A DNA stretch of 64,000 nucleotides from Hymenobacter sp. BT559 (GCF_016427535.1 NZ_JAELXV010000006.1:124001-188000); one strand, 5' to 3'; positions 40,151 to 48,822 are shown, counted from the first letter of the stretch. Notes: generated by a model from the letters alone, not told the origin. Made by a program: numbers and translations.

Positions 40151-41410
40151 TTAGTTGCTCTTTACTACCACGCCACCCTTCATCACCAGCTTTACCTGGT
40201 GCAGGGCCTGTACTTGCTGGGTAGGGTCGCCGGCTACGGCCACGAGGTCGGCGAGCAGGCCAGGCGCGAGGCGGCCGCGGTCGGCGAGGTGAAAGATGCG
40301 GGCGTTGCCGCTGGTGGCGGCTCGCAACACTTCTAAGGTACCTAGGCCGTATTCCTGCACCAGTAGTTCCATCTCGCGGACGTTGTCGCCGTGGGCAAAA
40401 ACGCCCACGTCGCCACCCACGGCCAACGTCACGCCAGCCTGGCGGGCAGCTTGCATGGCGCGGCGCTTGTCGAGAATGCGTTGGGGCTCGGGCTGCTGGC
40501 CTTTTTTCCAGCCGCGGTACTGCGAGGTAGCATCGGTGGCGGCCACGGTGGGGCAAAAAGCTACGCCACGCTGCATCATCAGCCGAAATACCTCAAGCGT
40601 ACCGCCATCGCCGTGCTCAATGGTTTCGACGCCGGCTAGCGTGGCGCGGCGCATACCCTCGGCAGTGCTGGCGTGGGCCACCACGCCCCGGCCCGCCGAG
40701 CGCGCCGTTTGCACAATGAGGGCCAATTCGTCTTGCGAGAAGGTGGGCTGCGCGGTGCCACCTAGGCCCCAGCGGTAGTCAGCATACACTTTTATCACGT
40801 CGGCGCCGTGTCCAATTTGCTCCCGAACGGCTCGGATGATGCCGTCTACCCCATCGGCCTCTTGGGCGCCCTGGGGCAAGTCTTCTACGGCCGCTAAGTG
40901 TGGGCCATAACTGCCCGTAGCCACTAGCGCCCGCGTGGCCACCAGCAGCCGCGGCCCCGGAATAATGCCTTGGTCAATGGCTTGCTTGAGGCCCACATCG
41001 GCGTAGCCCGCGCCTTCGGTGCCTAGGTCGCGGGCGGTGGTGAAGCCCGCCTGCAGCGTGCGCTGGGCGTGCACCGTGGCCCGCGCCACGCGCAAGGCCA
41101 GCGGCTCGGTCAGCACTTGGTCGTTCCAGCTGGTTTCGTTGTAGGGGTGCAGCAGCAGGTGCGAGTGCCCCTCAATCAGGCCCGGCAGCAGCGTGAGGCC
41201 GGGTAGCTCCAGCGTAGTAGCGCCGGCCGGCGCCACGAGCTGCGCGGCGGGACCTAGGGCCTTGATTTTATCTCCTTCCACCAGCACCGCCCAGCCAGGG
41301 TGCAGGTCTTGGCCATCGAAGACGGCGGCAGGGCGTAGCAGCGTGGTGGTTGCTTGCCCGCTACCTAGGAGCGGAACCAGCAGCAATAGGCAGCTTAGTA
41401 GTTTGTGCAT
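40151..41410 (-). CDS. Exported amidohydrolase (imidazolonepropionase-like)
   Basis: 419 residues from the ATG at 41410 (MHKLLSCLLLLVPLLGSGQA, a signal peptide). It is a metal-dependent amidohydrolase: the two N-terminal ligands are in EGHSHLLLH, and the bridging and second-site ligands lie in DVIKVYADYRW, VVAHASTAEGMRRA and ETIEHGDGGT, with the Asp in AVGGDVGVFAHG. HTHG-type members of this branch cleave cyclic amides or dipeptides with Pro (prolidase-like). The gene starts 12 bases after the acylase stop codon, so the two form an operon and may act in turn on one amide-type compound. Confidence 0.93.
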   Translation of the reverse strand: MHKLLSCLLLLVPLLGSGQATTTLLRPAAVFDGQDLHPGWAVLVEGDKIKALGPAAQLVAPAGATTLELPGLTLLPGLIEGHSHLLLHPYNETSWNDQVLTEPLALRVARATVHAQRTLQAGFTTARDLGTEGAGYADVGLKQAIDQGIIPGPRLLVATRALVATGSYGPHLAAVEDLPQGAQEADGVDGIIRAVREQIGHGADVIKVYADYRWGLGGTAQPTFSQDELALIVQTARSAGRGVVAHASTAEGMRRATLAGVETIEHGDGGTLEVFRLMMQRGVAFCPTVAATDATSQYRGWKKGQQPEPQRILDKRRAMQAARQAGVTLAVGGDVGVFAHGDNVREMELLVQEYGLGTLEVLRAATSGNARIFHLADRGRLAPGLLADLVAVAGDPTQQVQALHQVKLVMKGGVVVKSN

Positions 41411-41422
41411 AAACAAGCGTCC

Positions 41423-43624
41423 TTATTCCCCCGGCCGATACGCCCGCTCTACGTGCTGTGCCACGTCTTCAGGGTAAAACCACACGTCTTTGAATTGGCC
41501 TTCGCAATACAGTGGAGCTTGGTCGGTGAAGTGCTTGGTACCCGGCTGGCTGCTAGCGCCACCCGTCACCACCGAGCGGGCCACTACCCTAGGGCCAAAC
41601 TCTACCACCGCCACAAAGCTGTTGCCCACGTAGCCATAGCGCTTGGTAGTGCCGGGGTAGGTTTTGGCCCCAAACGCGGCCAGCGAGCCCCAGGCCGACG
41701 ATGTGAACGCCACCGGCTGACTGGGCTGCTTGTCATCGTAGGTTTCCTGGATGCGGCCGGTCAAGCGCTGGTAGCGGTTGACCTCGCCCCAGGGCGTTTG
41801 CCACTTGCCGAAGTCGCGCTTGAGCTCGGCCAGGGCTTCGGTAAGAGCGGCAACTTTCTCCTCGGGCGTGGTTTGCTCGATGGTGAACGTAGTTAGGCTG
41901 AGGTAATCGAGCGGCTTGCCAGCGGGTACGCGGCTGCGGCCTAGCTTCAAAATGCGCTCGCCCCAGTAGATAGCCAGCGTCTGGGCCACCGAGGTTTTGG
42001 CGTAGCGCAAGTCCCAGCCGCGCAGCACTTCGATGGCTTGCTGCAAGTTCTGCGGAAAAGGGTCGCGCGGCATGTCGGCCAGCAGCTGGTAGTCGTTTAG
42101 CAGCGCCGGCACCAGCTGCTCGAAGCCTGCTAGGTACGGGTCGTTGGCTGCCGCGATGAGCGTATCGAGCGTGAAGCTTTGCTTGCGGCTCAATACCCGC
42201 ACAGCGTTGATGCCGCGGTAGTTTTCGGCGTCGGGCGCCATGTAGGCGGGGTATTTGGCTTTGTCGGGGCTGCTGGCCGGGCCCGATACGGTGTAGGGCG
42301 TGGCGTTGCAATTTTGAATAAACCCGCTCGCCGGGTTTTTCACCTGCACTAGGTCACCTAGGGGATGCAGGCCCTGCCACTCGGTGCTATCCGAGCGGCC
42401 TTCCACGGGCTGGTTCCAGTCGTAGCCGGCCGGGCGGCGCGGCATAAAATTGCCGTGCCAGTACGCGATGGTCCCGTTCTTATCGGCAAAGACCGTGTTA
42501 TTGGTCGCGTTGCCATTCAAAGCCATTACCTTCTGAAAGCTGGCATAGTCGGTGGCTTTGGTGCGCAGATACGACTGCTCGAGGGCGGCCAGCGGTGTAT
42601 CCATCATTTTCACCGTCACCCACTTGCCATTCAGCTCACCCACCACCGGGCCGTGGCCGGTGCGGTAAATCGTGAATTTGCGGCGCAGCAACTGCCCATC
42701 TTTTCGGTAAGCCAGCGACACTTCTTCGGTCTGCATGGGGCGCACCTGGCCGTTGTACAGATAAGTGTACTTGCCATCTTGCTGAGTCACCGTTTCGAGG
42801 TATTCATCCATCGAGTCGGCCTGGCTGCTGGTGTGCATCCAGCCGCAGTGCTCGTTAAAGCCTTGGTAGATGAAAAACTGCCCCCATGTTACGGCGCCGT
42901 AGGCATTGAGGCCCGCCTGGCTGGTCATCTGCACCTCCGAGCGGAAGTAAAACGAGGTGTGCGGGTTAATCAGCAGCAGTGCGTGCCCGCTAGCGCTCTT
43001 GCTGGGCGCAATGGCAAAGCCGTTAGAGCCCGTGGGCTCGCGGTCATATTTATCGAAATCGGGCCGCTGCCACGAAGTCGTTTTTTGCTGGCTATAGAAG
43101 GCCTTGATGCGCTCGACTGGCACCACACTCACGTTGCCGCCAATGCTGCCCTCGCTGAAGAGCAGCGGCATCCAGGGCTGAAACCGGCGCAGTAATCTAG
43201 GCTTCACCGTAGGGTGCGTAGCTAGGTAGTAGTTGGTGCCCGCCGCAAAGCCATCGAGCAACTGCTTCATCCAAACCGGGCTTTGCTTGTACACGGCGAT
43301 GGCCCGGGTAGTGTCCATGAAGAGCCGCGCCCGCAGGTCGGTGTAGAGCGCCGCTTCGCCTTCTACCTCGGCCCGCCGACCTAGGGCTTCTAAGTAGTTG
43401 TCTTCGACCCGGGCAAAATCGTCTTCGCACTGCGCGTAGAGCAGGCCAAATACGGCATCGGCGTCGGTTTTACCGCTCACGTGGGGCACGCCCCAGGTAT
43501 CGCGCGTGATGCGCACTTGCTGCGCCTGCTGCCGCCAGCGCGCTACCTCGGTGGGGGTGTAGGCCTGGGCGTGGCTGCTAAAGGCACCTAGGGCGCACGC
43601 CGTAATAAGAAGAAATACCCGCAT
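41423..43624 (-). CDS. Penicillin acylase family (S45) N-terminal nucleophile hydrolase
   Basis: 733 residues from the ATG at 43624 (MRVFLLITACALGAFSSHAQA, signal peptide). The proenzyme layout is clear: an alpha chain with TRDTWGVPHVSGKTDADAVF and YAQCEDDFARVEDNYLEALG, a linker, then the self-cleavage site before Ser200 in TGSNGFAIAPSKSASG, where the new N-terminal Ser is the nucleophile. The beta chain holds LLINPHTSFYFRSEVQM and QGFNEHCGWMHTSSQ. Relatives cleave beta-lactam side chains or acyl-homoserine lactones; an acylase for the latter would be a quorum-quenching enzyme. The substrate here is not known. Operon with the amidohydrolase. Confidence 0.95.
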   Translation of the reverse strand: MRVFLLITACALGAFSSHAQAYTPTEVARWRQQAQQVRITRDTWGVPHVSGKTDADAVFGLLYAQCEDDFARVEDNYLEALGRRAEVEGEAALYTDLRARLFMDTTRAIAVYKQSPVWMKQLLDGFAAGTNYYLATHPTVKPRLLRRFQPWMPLLFSEGSIGGNVSVVPVERIKAFYSQQKTTSWQRPDFDKYDREPTGSNGFAIAPSKSASGHALLLINPHTSFYFRSEVQMTSQAGLNAYGAVTWGQFFIYQGFNEHCGWMHTSSQADSMDEYLETVTQQDGKYTYLYNGQVRPMQTEEVSLAYRKDGQLLRRKFTIYRTGHGPVVGELNGKWVTVKMMDTPLAALEQSYLRTKATDYASFQKVMALNGNATNNTVFADKNGTIAYWHGNFMPRRPAGYDWNQPVEGRSDSTEWQGLHPLGDLVQVKNPASGFIQNCNATPYTVSGPASSPDKAKYPAYMAPDAENYRGINAVRVLSRKQSFTLDTLIAAANDPYLAGFEQLVPALLNDYQLLADMPRDPFPQNLQQAIEVLRGWDLRYAKTSVAQTLAIYWGERILKLGRSRVPAGKPLDYLSLTTFTIEQTTPEEKVAALTEALAELKRDFGKWQTPWGEVNRYQRLTGRIQETYDDKQPSQPVAFTSSAWGSLAAFGAKTYPGTTKRYGYVGNSFVAVVEFGPRVVARSVVTGGASSQPGTKHFTDQAPLYCEGQFKDVWFYPEDVAQHVERAYRPGE

Positions 43625-43693
43625 AGACGCGCAAAATACACCAACTGCCGGGCTAGGCTGCATGAAGCGGGCCTCTGGCCACGCGGGCCAGGC

Positions 43694-43741
43694 GCACAAA
43701 AAACCGGCCAGGCAGCTTATTAGGCTACCTGGCCGGCTTTA
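43694..43741 (-). terminator. Terminator of the DUF892 gene
   Basis: CCGGCCAGGCAGC (43704-43716) pairs with GCTACCTGGCCGG (43724-43736), one mismatch; on the minus strand a run of six T follows. It lies just past the DUF892 stop codon. Confidence 0.85.
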
Positions 43742-43767
43742 CGTAGGCTAGGTGCGTGGCACCAGCC

Positions 43768-44247
43768 TTAGTTCTTACCTAGGATTTGCTCGGCTAGCGC
43801 AGTATGCTGCTCGTCGGCTTGTTTGGCTTCGGTCAGGCAGGTGTGCAGGTCCTCGGCTACCTGAGTCAAGCCGTTCTGCTTGGCGTAGTTGGTGAGCGTG
43901 CCGAAAGAGGCAATCCAATAGTGCAGGGCCAGCTGGCCGGCGGCAATAATGCCTAGGTCACGCGAGTAGTCGTCCTTGGCTTCGCCGCGGATTTTCTTAC
44001 TAACCTTGTAATGAGCTTCGAGAATGGGGTTTTCTTCGTCGCCCTTGCCACCAGCGGCCTCATACGACCGCTCGATGCGGGTGGCCCACTGCTTCGATTG
44101 TTGGTTGCCCTGCTCTAGCGCAGCTTTCAGCTGCGAGTCTGTAGCGTCGTCTTGGATTTCGTCGGTGGCGGCGGCGGCTATTTTGCTGCCTTCCTTCAAG
44201 GCGGCTAGGCCTTGCTGGATAAGGATGTTCAATGATTCGTTTGCCAT
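43768..44247 (-). CDS. DUF892 ferritin-like protein (YciE/YciF type)
   Basis: 159 residues from the ATG at 44247 (MANESLNILIQQGLAALKEG). Four long helices with conserved acidic and His residues are expected of the YciE/YciF (DUF892) ferritin-like family: DDATDSQLKAALEQGNQQSK, then NPILEAHYKVSKKIRG, AAGQLALHYWIASFGTLTNY, and DLHTCLTEAKQADEQHTALA. Members bind two metals and are often induced by osmotic or oxidative stress. Some of the usual Glu ligands are in E-x-x-H form here (ILEAHYK), so metal binding is probable but not certain. A single-gene unit with its own terminator. Confidence 0.85.
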   Translation of the reverse strand: MANESLNILIQQGLAALKEGSKIAAAATDEIQDDATDSQLKAALEQGNQQSKQWATRIERSYEAAGGKGDEENPILEAHYKVSKKIRGEAKDDYSRDLGIIAAGQLALHYWIASFGTLTNYAKQNGLTQVAEDLHTCLTEAKQADEQHTALAEQILGKN

Positions 44248-44368
44248 GGCTGAAACGTAGGAATTGGAGAGTGTACCTAGCCTTACGGCCAGTAGCAACC
44301 CGGGACCACGGGCCAGCTTGCTTTTACGTACTTACCCCAGCTTTTCTACGTATATCATCCACCATTGA

Positions 44369-44407
44369 GGCAGCCGGGCGGGCACCTAGGTCCCCCGCCC
44401 GGCTGCC
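44369..44407 (-). terminator. GC-rich hairpin after aroA
   Basis: GGCAGCCGGGCGGG (44369-44382) pairs perfectly with CCCGCCCGGCTGCC (44394-44407). The aroA stop codon follows directly. A CCTAGG lies in the loop; there is no T run. Confidence 0.6.
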
Positions 44408-44409
44408 CG

Positions 44410-45648
44410 CTAGGCTAGGCCCACCTTGGCCAGCTCGCGCCAGTAGCTGGGGTACGATTTGCGCACCACCTGCGGCTCGTGTATCGTGAGCGGGCCGCGC
44501 AAGGCCAGCGGTGCAAAGGCCATCGCCATGCGGTGGTCTTCGTAAGTAGCAACTTCTTGGCCGTCAACCTTGAAATCGGTCGTTTGAATCTCAAACACGC
44601 CGGGGCTCACTTCTACCATGTCGCCGCCAAACTTGCGCAGCTCATTTTGCAGGGCCGCCACGCGGTCGGTTTCCTTGATGTACAAGCTATCGAGGCCCGT
44701 GAGGCGCAGCGGCACCCCTAGGGCCGCCGCCACCACGGCCACCGTCTGGGCCAGGTCGGGGCAGTCGGTGAAGTCGAGCGGCTGAGCCAGTAGGCTATCC
44801 GTGGCCAGCGGCACCTGGGTCAGGCGCACGCCGCCCGCATTGGGCAAAAACTCGGTAGCCACGCCCAGCGACGTCATAATATGCTGAATGACGTGGTCGC
44901 CCTGCCACGACTGCGCCCGTAGGCCAGGCAAGGTTATCGACGAGCCGGCCGGCGCCAGCGCCACCAACGCGTACCAGTAGCTGGCCGCCGACCAGTCACT
45001 CTCCACCTCGTAGTCGGCTGGGCGGTAGCCGCCGGGCTGCGCGGCCACTAGGTCGGGCGCTTGCTCTCCAGCAGTCGCGCCAAAGTGCCGCATTAGGTTC
45101 AAGGTGAGATGGATGTAAGGCCGCGAGCCCACCGGCCCGGTCAGCCGCAGCTGCAAGCCGCGGGGCAGCACCGGCCCCACCATCAGCAGCGCCGAGATGT
45201 ACTGGCTGCTGATGTCGCCGCGCACGGCCAGCTCGGCGGCGGGCGTCGTCAGCTGCCCCCCGCCAAAGCGCAGCGGCGGGTAGCCTTCGCGCTCCTCATA
45301 GTCGATGGTGGCACCTAGGGTGCGCAGCCCGTCTACGAGCACCGCAATGGGGCGCTGCTTCATGCGGGCAGCGCCGGTAAGCACGCCGCGCCAGCCGCTT
45401 GCGGCCAGGTAGGCGGTCATAAAGCGCATCACGGTGCCCGCGTCCTGAGCGTCTAGCAGGTCGGTGGTAGCGGCCTCTTCGAGCAGGCGCGTCATCAGCA
45501 CGGTGTCGTTGGCCTCCGAGAGGTTGGTGAGGCTGCCGCCGCTCGCCAGTTTCTGAAGCAGCAACGCGCGGTTGCTTTCGCTTTTAGAAGCCGGTAGGTG
45601 GGCCGTGCCTTGGAGCGGGCCACCGGCCCAGGTCAGAGTTTGATGCAT
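44410..45648 (-). CDS. aroA: 3-phosphoshikimate 1-carboxyvinyltransferase (EPSP synthase)
   Basis: 412 residues from the ATG at 45648 (MHQTLTWAGG); a GTG 15 bases upstream is also possible. It adds the enolpyruvyl group of phosphoenolpyruvate to shikimate-3-phosphate, the sixth step to chorismate. The motifs fit: LPASKSESNRALLLQKLA, DAGTVMRFMTAYLA, KQRPIAVLVDGLRTLGA, IKETDRVAALQNELRKFGG and YEDHRMAMAFAPLALRG. The second stretch has DAGT and RFMT where many enzymes have NAGT and RPLT, as is seen in other Bacteroidota. aroB lies 120 bases upstream on the same strand, across a hairpin repeat. Confidence 0.96.
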   Translation of the reverse strand: MHQTLTWAGGPLQGTAHLPASKSESNRALLLQKLASGGSLTNLSEANDTVLMTRLLEEAATTDLLDAQDAGTVMRFMTAYLAASGWRGVLTGAARMKQRPIAVLVDGLRTLGATIDYEEREGYPPLRFGGGQLTTPAAELAVRGDISSQYISALLMVGPVLPRGLQLRLTGPVGSRPYIHLTLNLMRHFGATAGEQAPDLVAAQPGGYRPADYEVESDWSAASYWYALVALAPAGSSITLPGLRAQSWQGDHVIQHIMTSLGVATEFLPNAGGVRLTQVPLATDSLLAQPLDFTDCPDLAQTVAVVAAALGVPLRLTGLDSLYIKETDRVAALQNELRKFGGDMVEVSPGVFEIQTTDFKVDGQEVATYEDHRMAMAFAPLALRGPLTIHEPQVVRKSYPSYWRELAKVGLA

Positions 45649-45660
45649 GTCGTTATTAAT

Positions 45661-45763
45661 CACTAGTCATGCCGAGCGCAGCAAAGCAGCTCGCCCGCTC
45701 CGTTGGGGTAGTACCCCTACTGTCAGCACGCGAGCTGCTTCGCTGCGCTCGGCATGACTAGTG
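45661..45763. repeat. Interspersed hairpin repeat, family B
   Basis: The arm CACTAGTCATGCCGAGCGCA at 45661 is inverted at the bases ending GCTCGGCATGACTAGTG at 45763; pairing extends over about 34 bases with one mismatch. A smaller hairpin is in the loop (GGGGTAGTACCCC). Members of the same family are at 61347 and 63750. It lies between aroB and aroA. Confidence 0.8.
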
Positions 45764-45770
45764 CTTTCAA

Positions 45771-46817
45771 TTAAATGGAATTGTAGTACTGCAGCGAGGC
45801 CACTATCTCAGCTAGTGTAATGGGCTGATCGAATACACCATGCCCTAGGCCCTGCAGCAAGGTGCAGTTGATGGTAGCACCGCGGTTTTTCTTATCCTGC
45901 ACGGCGTAGGCCGCAATGGCCTCCGTTTCGAGGGTAATAAAGTCGATTTTGCCGAACGCTGCGGACACTATTGTTTCTACCTCGGCCAGCTCGGCGGCCG
46001 TCAGCAATCCGCGCTGCACCGAGAGCCAGCTTTCGCACACCAGGCCCGCCGCCACGGCCTCACCGTGGCGCACCTCGCGGCCGGGCTGCGTCAGCAGGTA
46101 GCTTTCGAGGGCGTGGCCCACGGTGTGGCCAAAGTTGAGCAGCTTGCGCGGCCCGGCCTCTAGGGGGTCTTGGGCCACAATCTGTTCTTTCAGCGCCACC
46201 GAATGCCGGATGATGGGCGTCCAGTCGGCCACCGCCGCCACATCGAGCGCGCGCAGCTCCTGAAAAGCCCCCACGTCGGCAATGAGCGCGTGCTTGATGA
46301 TTTCGGCATAGCCCGAGCGTAGCTCGGCCGGTGGCAGCGTGGGCAAAAAGCCAGGGTCGATGAACACGCCCGCCGGCTCCTGAAACACGCCAATGTGGTT
46401 TTTGAAGCCATCAAAATCGACGCCCGTTTTGCCGCCCACACCGGCATCTACCTGCGCCAGCAGCGTGGTCGGCAGCACGGCACACGCAATACCGCGCTTG
46501 TAGGTAGCCGCGCAAAAGCCCCCTAGGTCCGTCACAACGCCACCACCCAGGCAAACCAGCAGCGCGTGGCGGTCGGCCTGGTGTTGGGTCAGCCAGGCCC
46601 ATACTTGCTCGCAGGTAGCCAGTGTTTTATATTCTTCACCAGCCTCGATGGTGAGTTGCTCGTGGGCGGGCAGGTGCGGTGCTAGTAAGGGGTAGCAGTC
46701 GCGGGCGGTGTTGGTATCGACCAATACAAACAGGCGGCTCGGCGCGTGCTGCCGAATAAAATCGGCCAGCGCGGGCAGCGCTTCGGAGCCAATGACGAGG
46801 GGGTTCTTCACTACCAA
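45771..46817 (-). CDS. aroB: 3-dehydroquinate synthase
   Basis: 348 residues. It cyclises DAHP to 3-dehydroquinate, using NAD and zinc. Typical stretches are GGGVVTDLGGFCAATYKRG, VLPTTLLAQVDAGVGGKTG, FDGFKNHIGVFQEP, LRSGYAEIIKHALI and, for the zinc site, NFGHTVGHALES and HGEAVAAG. The start is either a TTG at 46817 or a GTG at 46811 (VKNPLVIG); no ATG is available, which is unusual for this gene. It lies between aroA and the DAHP synthase gene, all on the minus strand, with a lipoprotein gene on the other strand in between. Confidence 0.96.
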   Translation of the reverse strand: MVVKNPLVIGSEALPALADFIRQHAPSRLFVLVDTNTARDCYPLLAPHLPAHEQLTIEAGEEYKTLATCEQVWAWLTQHQADRHALLVCLGGGVVTDLGGFCAATYKRGIACAVLPTTLLAQVDAGVGGKTGVDFDGFKNHIGVFQEPAGVFIDPGFLPTLPPAELRSGYAEIIKHALIADVGAFQELRALDVAAVADWTPIIRHSVALKEQIVAQDPLEAGPRKLLNFGHTVGHALESYLLTQPGREVRHGEAVAAGLVCESWLSVQRGLLTAAELAEVETIVSAAFGKIDFITLETEAIAAYAVQDKKNRGATINCTLLQGLGHGVFDQPITLAEIVASLQYYNSI

Positions 46818-46897
46818 ACTACTAGGCTAACGTCGACAATCAGCCGCAAATAAACGGCGCCCGGCCCAGCATTTCTTTACTAATGCCTGCAACCAAA

Positions 46898-46929
46898 TTG
46901 CAAATCGCCGCCTCTCTTGCGTACCTTAC
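46898..46929 (+). promoter_or_regulatory. Promoter of the small lipoprotein gene
   Basis: TTG at 46898-46900 and TACCTTAC at 46922-46929 are separated by 21 bases, the spacing of Bacteroidota -33 and -7 elements; the -7 box deviates in its last two bases. Transcription would begin about 30 bases before the ATG at 46967. Confidence 0.4.
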
Positions 46930-46966
46930 CGCTCTTCCCACTCGCCTAGGCTCCTTTTTTCACTCC

Positions 46967-47410
46967 ATGACCAAGCCTCTCCTCATCGCGCTGCTCGGGC
47001 TGTTTTCACTCACCGGCTGCGAGCGCAGCGCCGACGAGATACGGCCCGCCAACTACGATATCCTTGCCATGGAAACTGGCCACTGGGAGTGGGAAAAAAC
47101 CGCTTTTTTCGGTCCGCAGTACACCCCAAGCACTGAAGGCTACACCCGCCAATTGGTTTTTACGGCCGGCAACCAGCTGCTCCTACGCCGTTCCAATCAG
47201 TCTGACCAATCTTTTAATTTCCAGCTAGCAGTAGGCCAAGGCGGCATGCCTACGGTCACGTTCAACACCAACGAGGGCAAGCTGACCAATAATGAAGTAA
47301 AATACTACCACGTGACGCAGCAAAACGGCCAGCAGCTGCTTCAGCTAACCGGCGAAGAGGCCTACCGCGACGGGGGCGGCTACGAGACCTACCACTGGGT
47401 GAAAGAATAG
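46967..47410 (+). CDS. Small lipoprotein of unknown function
   Basis: 147 residues from the ATG at 46967 (MTKPLLIALLGLFSLTGCER); earlier in-frame starts would place this signal peptide inside the protein. The lipobox is SLTGC. The mature part (NYDILAMETGHWEWEKTAFF, TPSTEGYTRQLVFTAGNQLL, EVKYYHVTQQNGQQLLQLTG) looks like a small beta barrel of the lipocalin-like type found in Bacteroidota, with aromatic strands and no Cys pair. The function is unknown. It interrupts the aro genes from the opposite strand, and its stop codon lies at the edge of an inverted repeat. Confidence 0.8.
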   Translation: MTKPLLIALLGLFSLTGCERSADEIRPANYDILAMETGHWEWEKTAFFGPQYTPSTEGYTRQLVFTAGNQLLLRRSNQSDQSFNFQLAVGQGGMPTVTFNTNEGKLTNNEVKYYHVTQQNGQQLLQLTGEEAYRDGGGYETYHWVKE

Positions 47411-47478
47411 TGCTTAGGGGATAGTGCTTAGTTATTAGTGCTTGGTGCTAATAACTAAGCACTACCCCCTAAGCACTA
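47409..47478. repeat. Hairpin of the AGTGCTTAG family between convergent genes
   Basis: AGTGCTTAGGGGATAGTGCT from 47409 pairs almost perfectly, over 30 bases, with the bases ending CTACCCCCTAAGCACT at 47478. It overlaps the stop codon of the lipoprotein gene and ends one base before that of the DAHP synthase gene, so it may terminate both. The motif AGTGCTTAG occurs twice in each arm. Confidence 0.75.
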
Positions 47479-47479
47479 C

Positions 47480-48610
47480 TTACAGCCCCGGCCCTAGGTG
47501 CGTGGGCCCGTCGATGGAGCGGCCATTGAGTATTTCGGTTTGCAGGCGAATGCTTTCGATGTGGATGAGCTTGTAGAGCTCGCCTACAAATTTCTCGTTG
47601 ATATTTAACTTATTGCCCCACTCCGGGCGGGTCTTGAAAATTTCCTGCCAGCGCTCTAGCTGCAGGATTTTTACGTTGTTTTCCTTCTTGTACTCGGCCA
47701 GCTCCTGAATGAGGGCCATGCGGCGGGCCAGCATTTCCAGGATTTCGTGGTCGGCGGTGTCCATTTTCTGGCGCAGCTCCTCGGCCTTATTGCGGTAGTC
47801 GGCGTTGTCGCTAGAGCGGTAACGATATTTCAACTCGCTCAGCAGCTCTTGCAGGCGGGCGGGCGTCACTTGCTGGGCCGCGTCGGAGAGGGCGTGGTCG
47901 GGGTCGGGGTGCGTTTCGATGATGAGGCCATCATAGTCGAGGTCCAGCGCCTTCTGCGCAATGGGCAGCAGCAAGTCGCGCTTGCCGCCAATGTGGCTGG
48001 GGTCGTTGATGAGCGGCAGCTCAGGGTAGCGCGTTTTCAGCTCAATCGGAATGGCCCACGTGGGCGCATTGCGGTAGCGCGAGGGCGCAAACGTGCTAAA
48101 CCCGCGGTGGATGGCCGCCAGGTCGCGAATGCCCGCCCGCTCGAGGCGCTCGAGGGCCCCGGCCCACAGCGCCAGGTCGGGGTTCACAGGGTTTTTCACC
48201 ATCACCGGCGTATTGGTGCCGGCCAGGGCATCGGCCAGTTCCTGCACCGCGAAAGGGTTCACGGTAGTGCGCGCCCCAATCCAGAGCACATCGATACCGT
48301 GCTTCAAGGCCTCCTCGACGTGCTTGGGTGTGGCCACCTCAATGGCCATGGGCAGGCCGGTTTCGGCGCGGGCCGCTTGCAGCCAAGGCAGGGCCGCCGT
48401 ACCGCGGCCTTCAAAGCCGCCGGGCTTGGTGCGCGGCTTCCAGATGCCAGCGCGGTACATGTCGGCCTGGCCAGCCGCTTTAAGGGCGCGGGCCACGGTC
48501 AGCACTTGTTCTTCCGACTCGGCCGAGCATGGGCCGGCGATGATGAGGGGTTGGCCCTTTTGGGCTAGCCGACGGGTGAAGAAGGTGTCGGCAGTAGAGG
48601 TATTTTCCAT
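47480..48610 (-). CDS. DAHP synthase fused to chorismate mutase
   Basis: 376 residues from the ATG at 48610 (MENTSTADTFFTRRL). Residues 20-265 are a beta-type (KDO8P-synthase-like) DAHP synthase: LIIAGPCSAESEEQ, AGIWKPRTKPGGFEG, PVMVKNPVNPDLALW, NDPSHIGGKRDLLLP and IIETHPDPDHALSDAAQQ. It condenses phosphoenolpyruvate and erythrose-4-phosphate. After a linker, residues 275-370 form an AroQ-type chorismate mutase (RQKMDTADHEILEMLARRMA, then EYKKENNVKILQLERW), which makes prephenate. The fusion is typical of Bacteroidota, with the mutase part also giving feedback control by tyrosine or phenylalanine. The start of the shikimate genes here. Confidence 0.96.
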   Translation of the reverse strand: MENTSTADTFFTRRLAQKGQPLIIAGPCSAESEEQVLTVARALKAAGQADMYRAGIWKPRTKPGGFEGRGTAALPWLQAARAETGLPMAIEVATPKHVEEALKHGIDVLWIGARTTVNPFAVQELADALAGTNTPVMVKNPVNPDLALWAGALERLERAGIRDLAAIHRGFSTFAPSRYRNAPTWAIPIELKTRYPELPLINDPSHIGGKRDLLLPIAQKALDLDYDGLIIETHPDPDHALSDAAQQVTPARLQELLSELKYRYRSSDNADYRNKAEELRQKMDTADHEILEMLARRMALIQELAEYKKENNVKILQLERWQEIFKTRPEWGNKLNINEKFVGELYKLIHIESIRLQTEILNGRSIDGPTHLGPGL

Positions 48611-48622
48611 TCGTAGAGAGCA

Positions 48623-48711
48623 GCGCGGAGTGGCACTCCGCGCCCGCCCTGCCGGGCGGCAGGCGAAGTAGGTGCGCGGTAACAGCGCAAAACGGAGTGC
48701 CACTCCGTTTT
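48623..48711. repeat. Two palindromes sharing a core, in a divergent promoter region
   Basis: GCGCGGAGTGGCACTCCGCG at 48623-48642 and AAAACGGAGTGCCACTCCG at 48689 are each palindromic and share the core CGGAGTG-CACTCCG, about 66 bases apart. They lie in the 212-base gap between the divergent DAHP synthase and proline dehydrogenase genes. Two equal operator-like sites, a stem with a GC-rich centre, or the two ends of a short element could explain them. Confidence 0.55.
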
Positions 48712-48822
48712 ACAACCCTAAAAGTACTTCGGCCGTGCCGAACCGGGTTCTAAAGGCCACTGTTACCTTCGTGGCGCCAAGCGCTTCTCCCCCTCCCACT
48801 CCACTGTTAGTACCTAAAGTTT

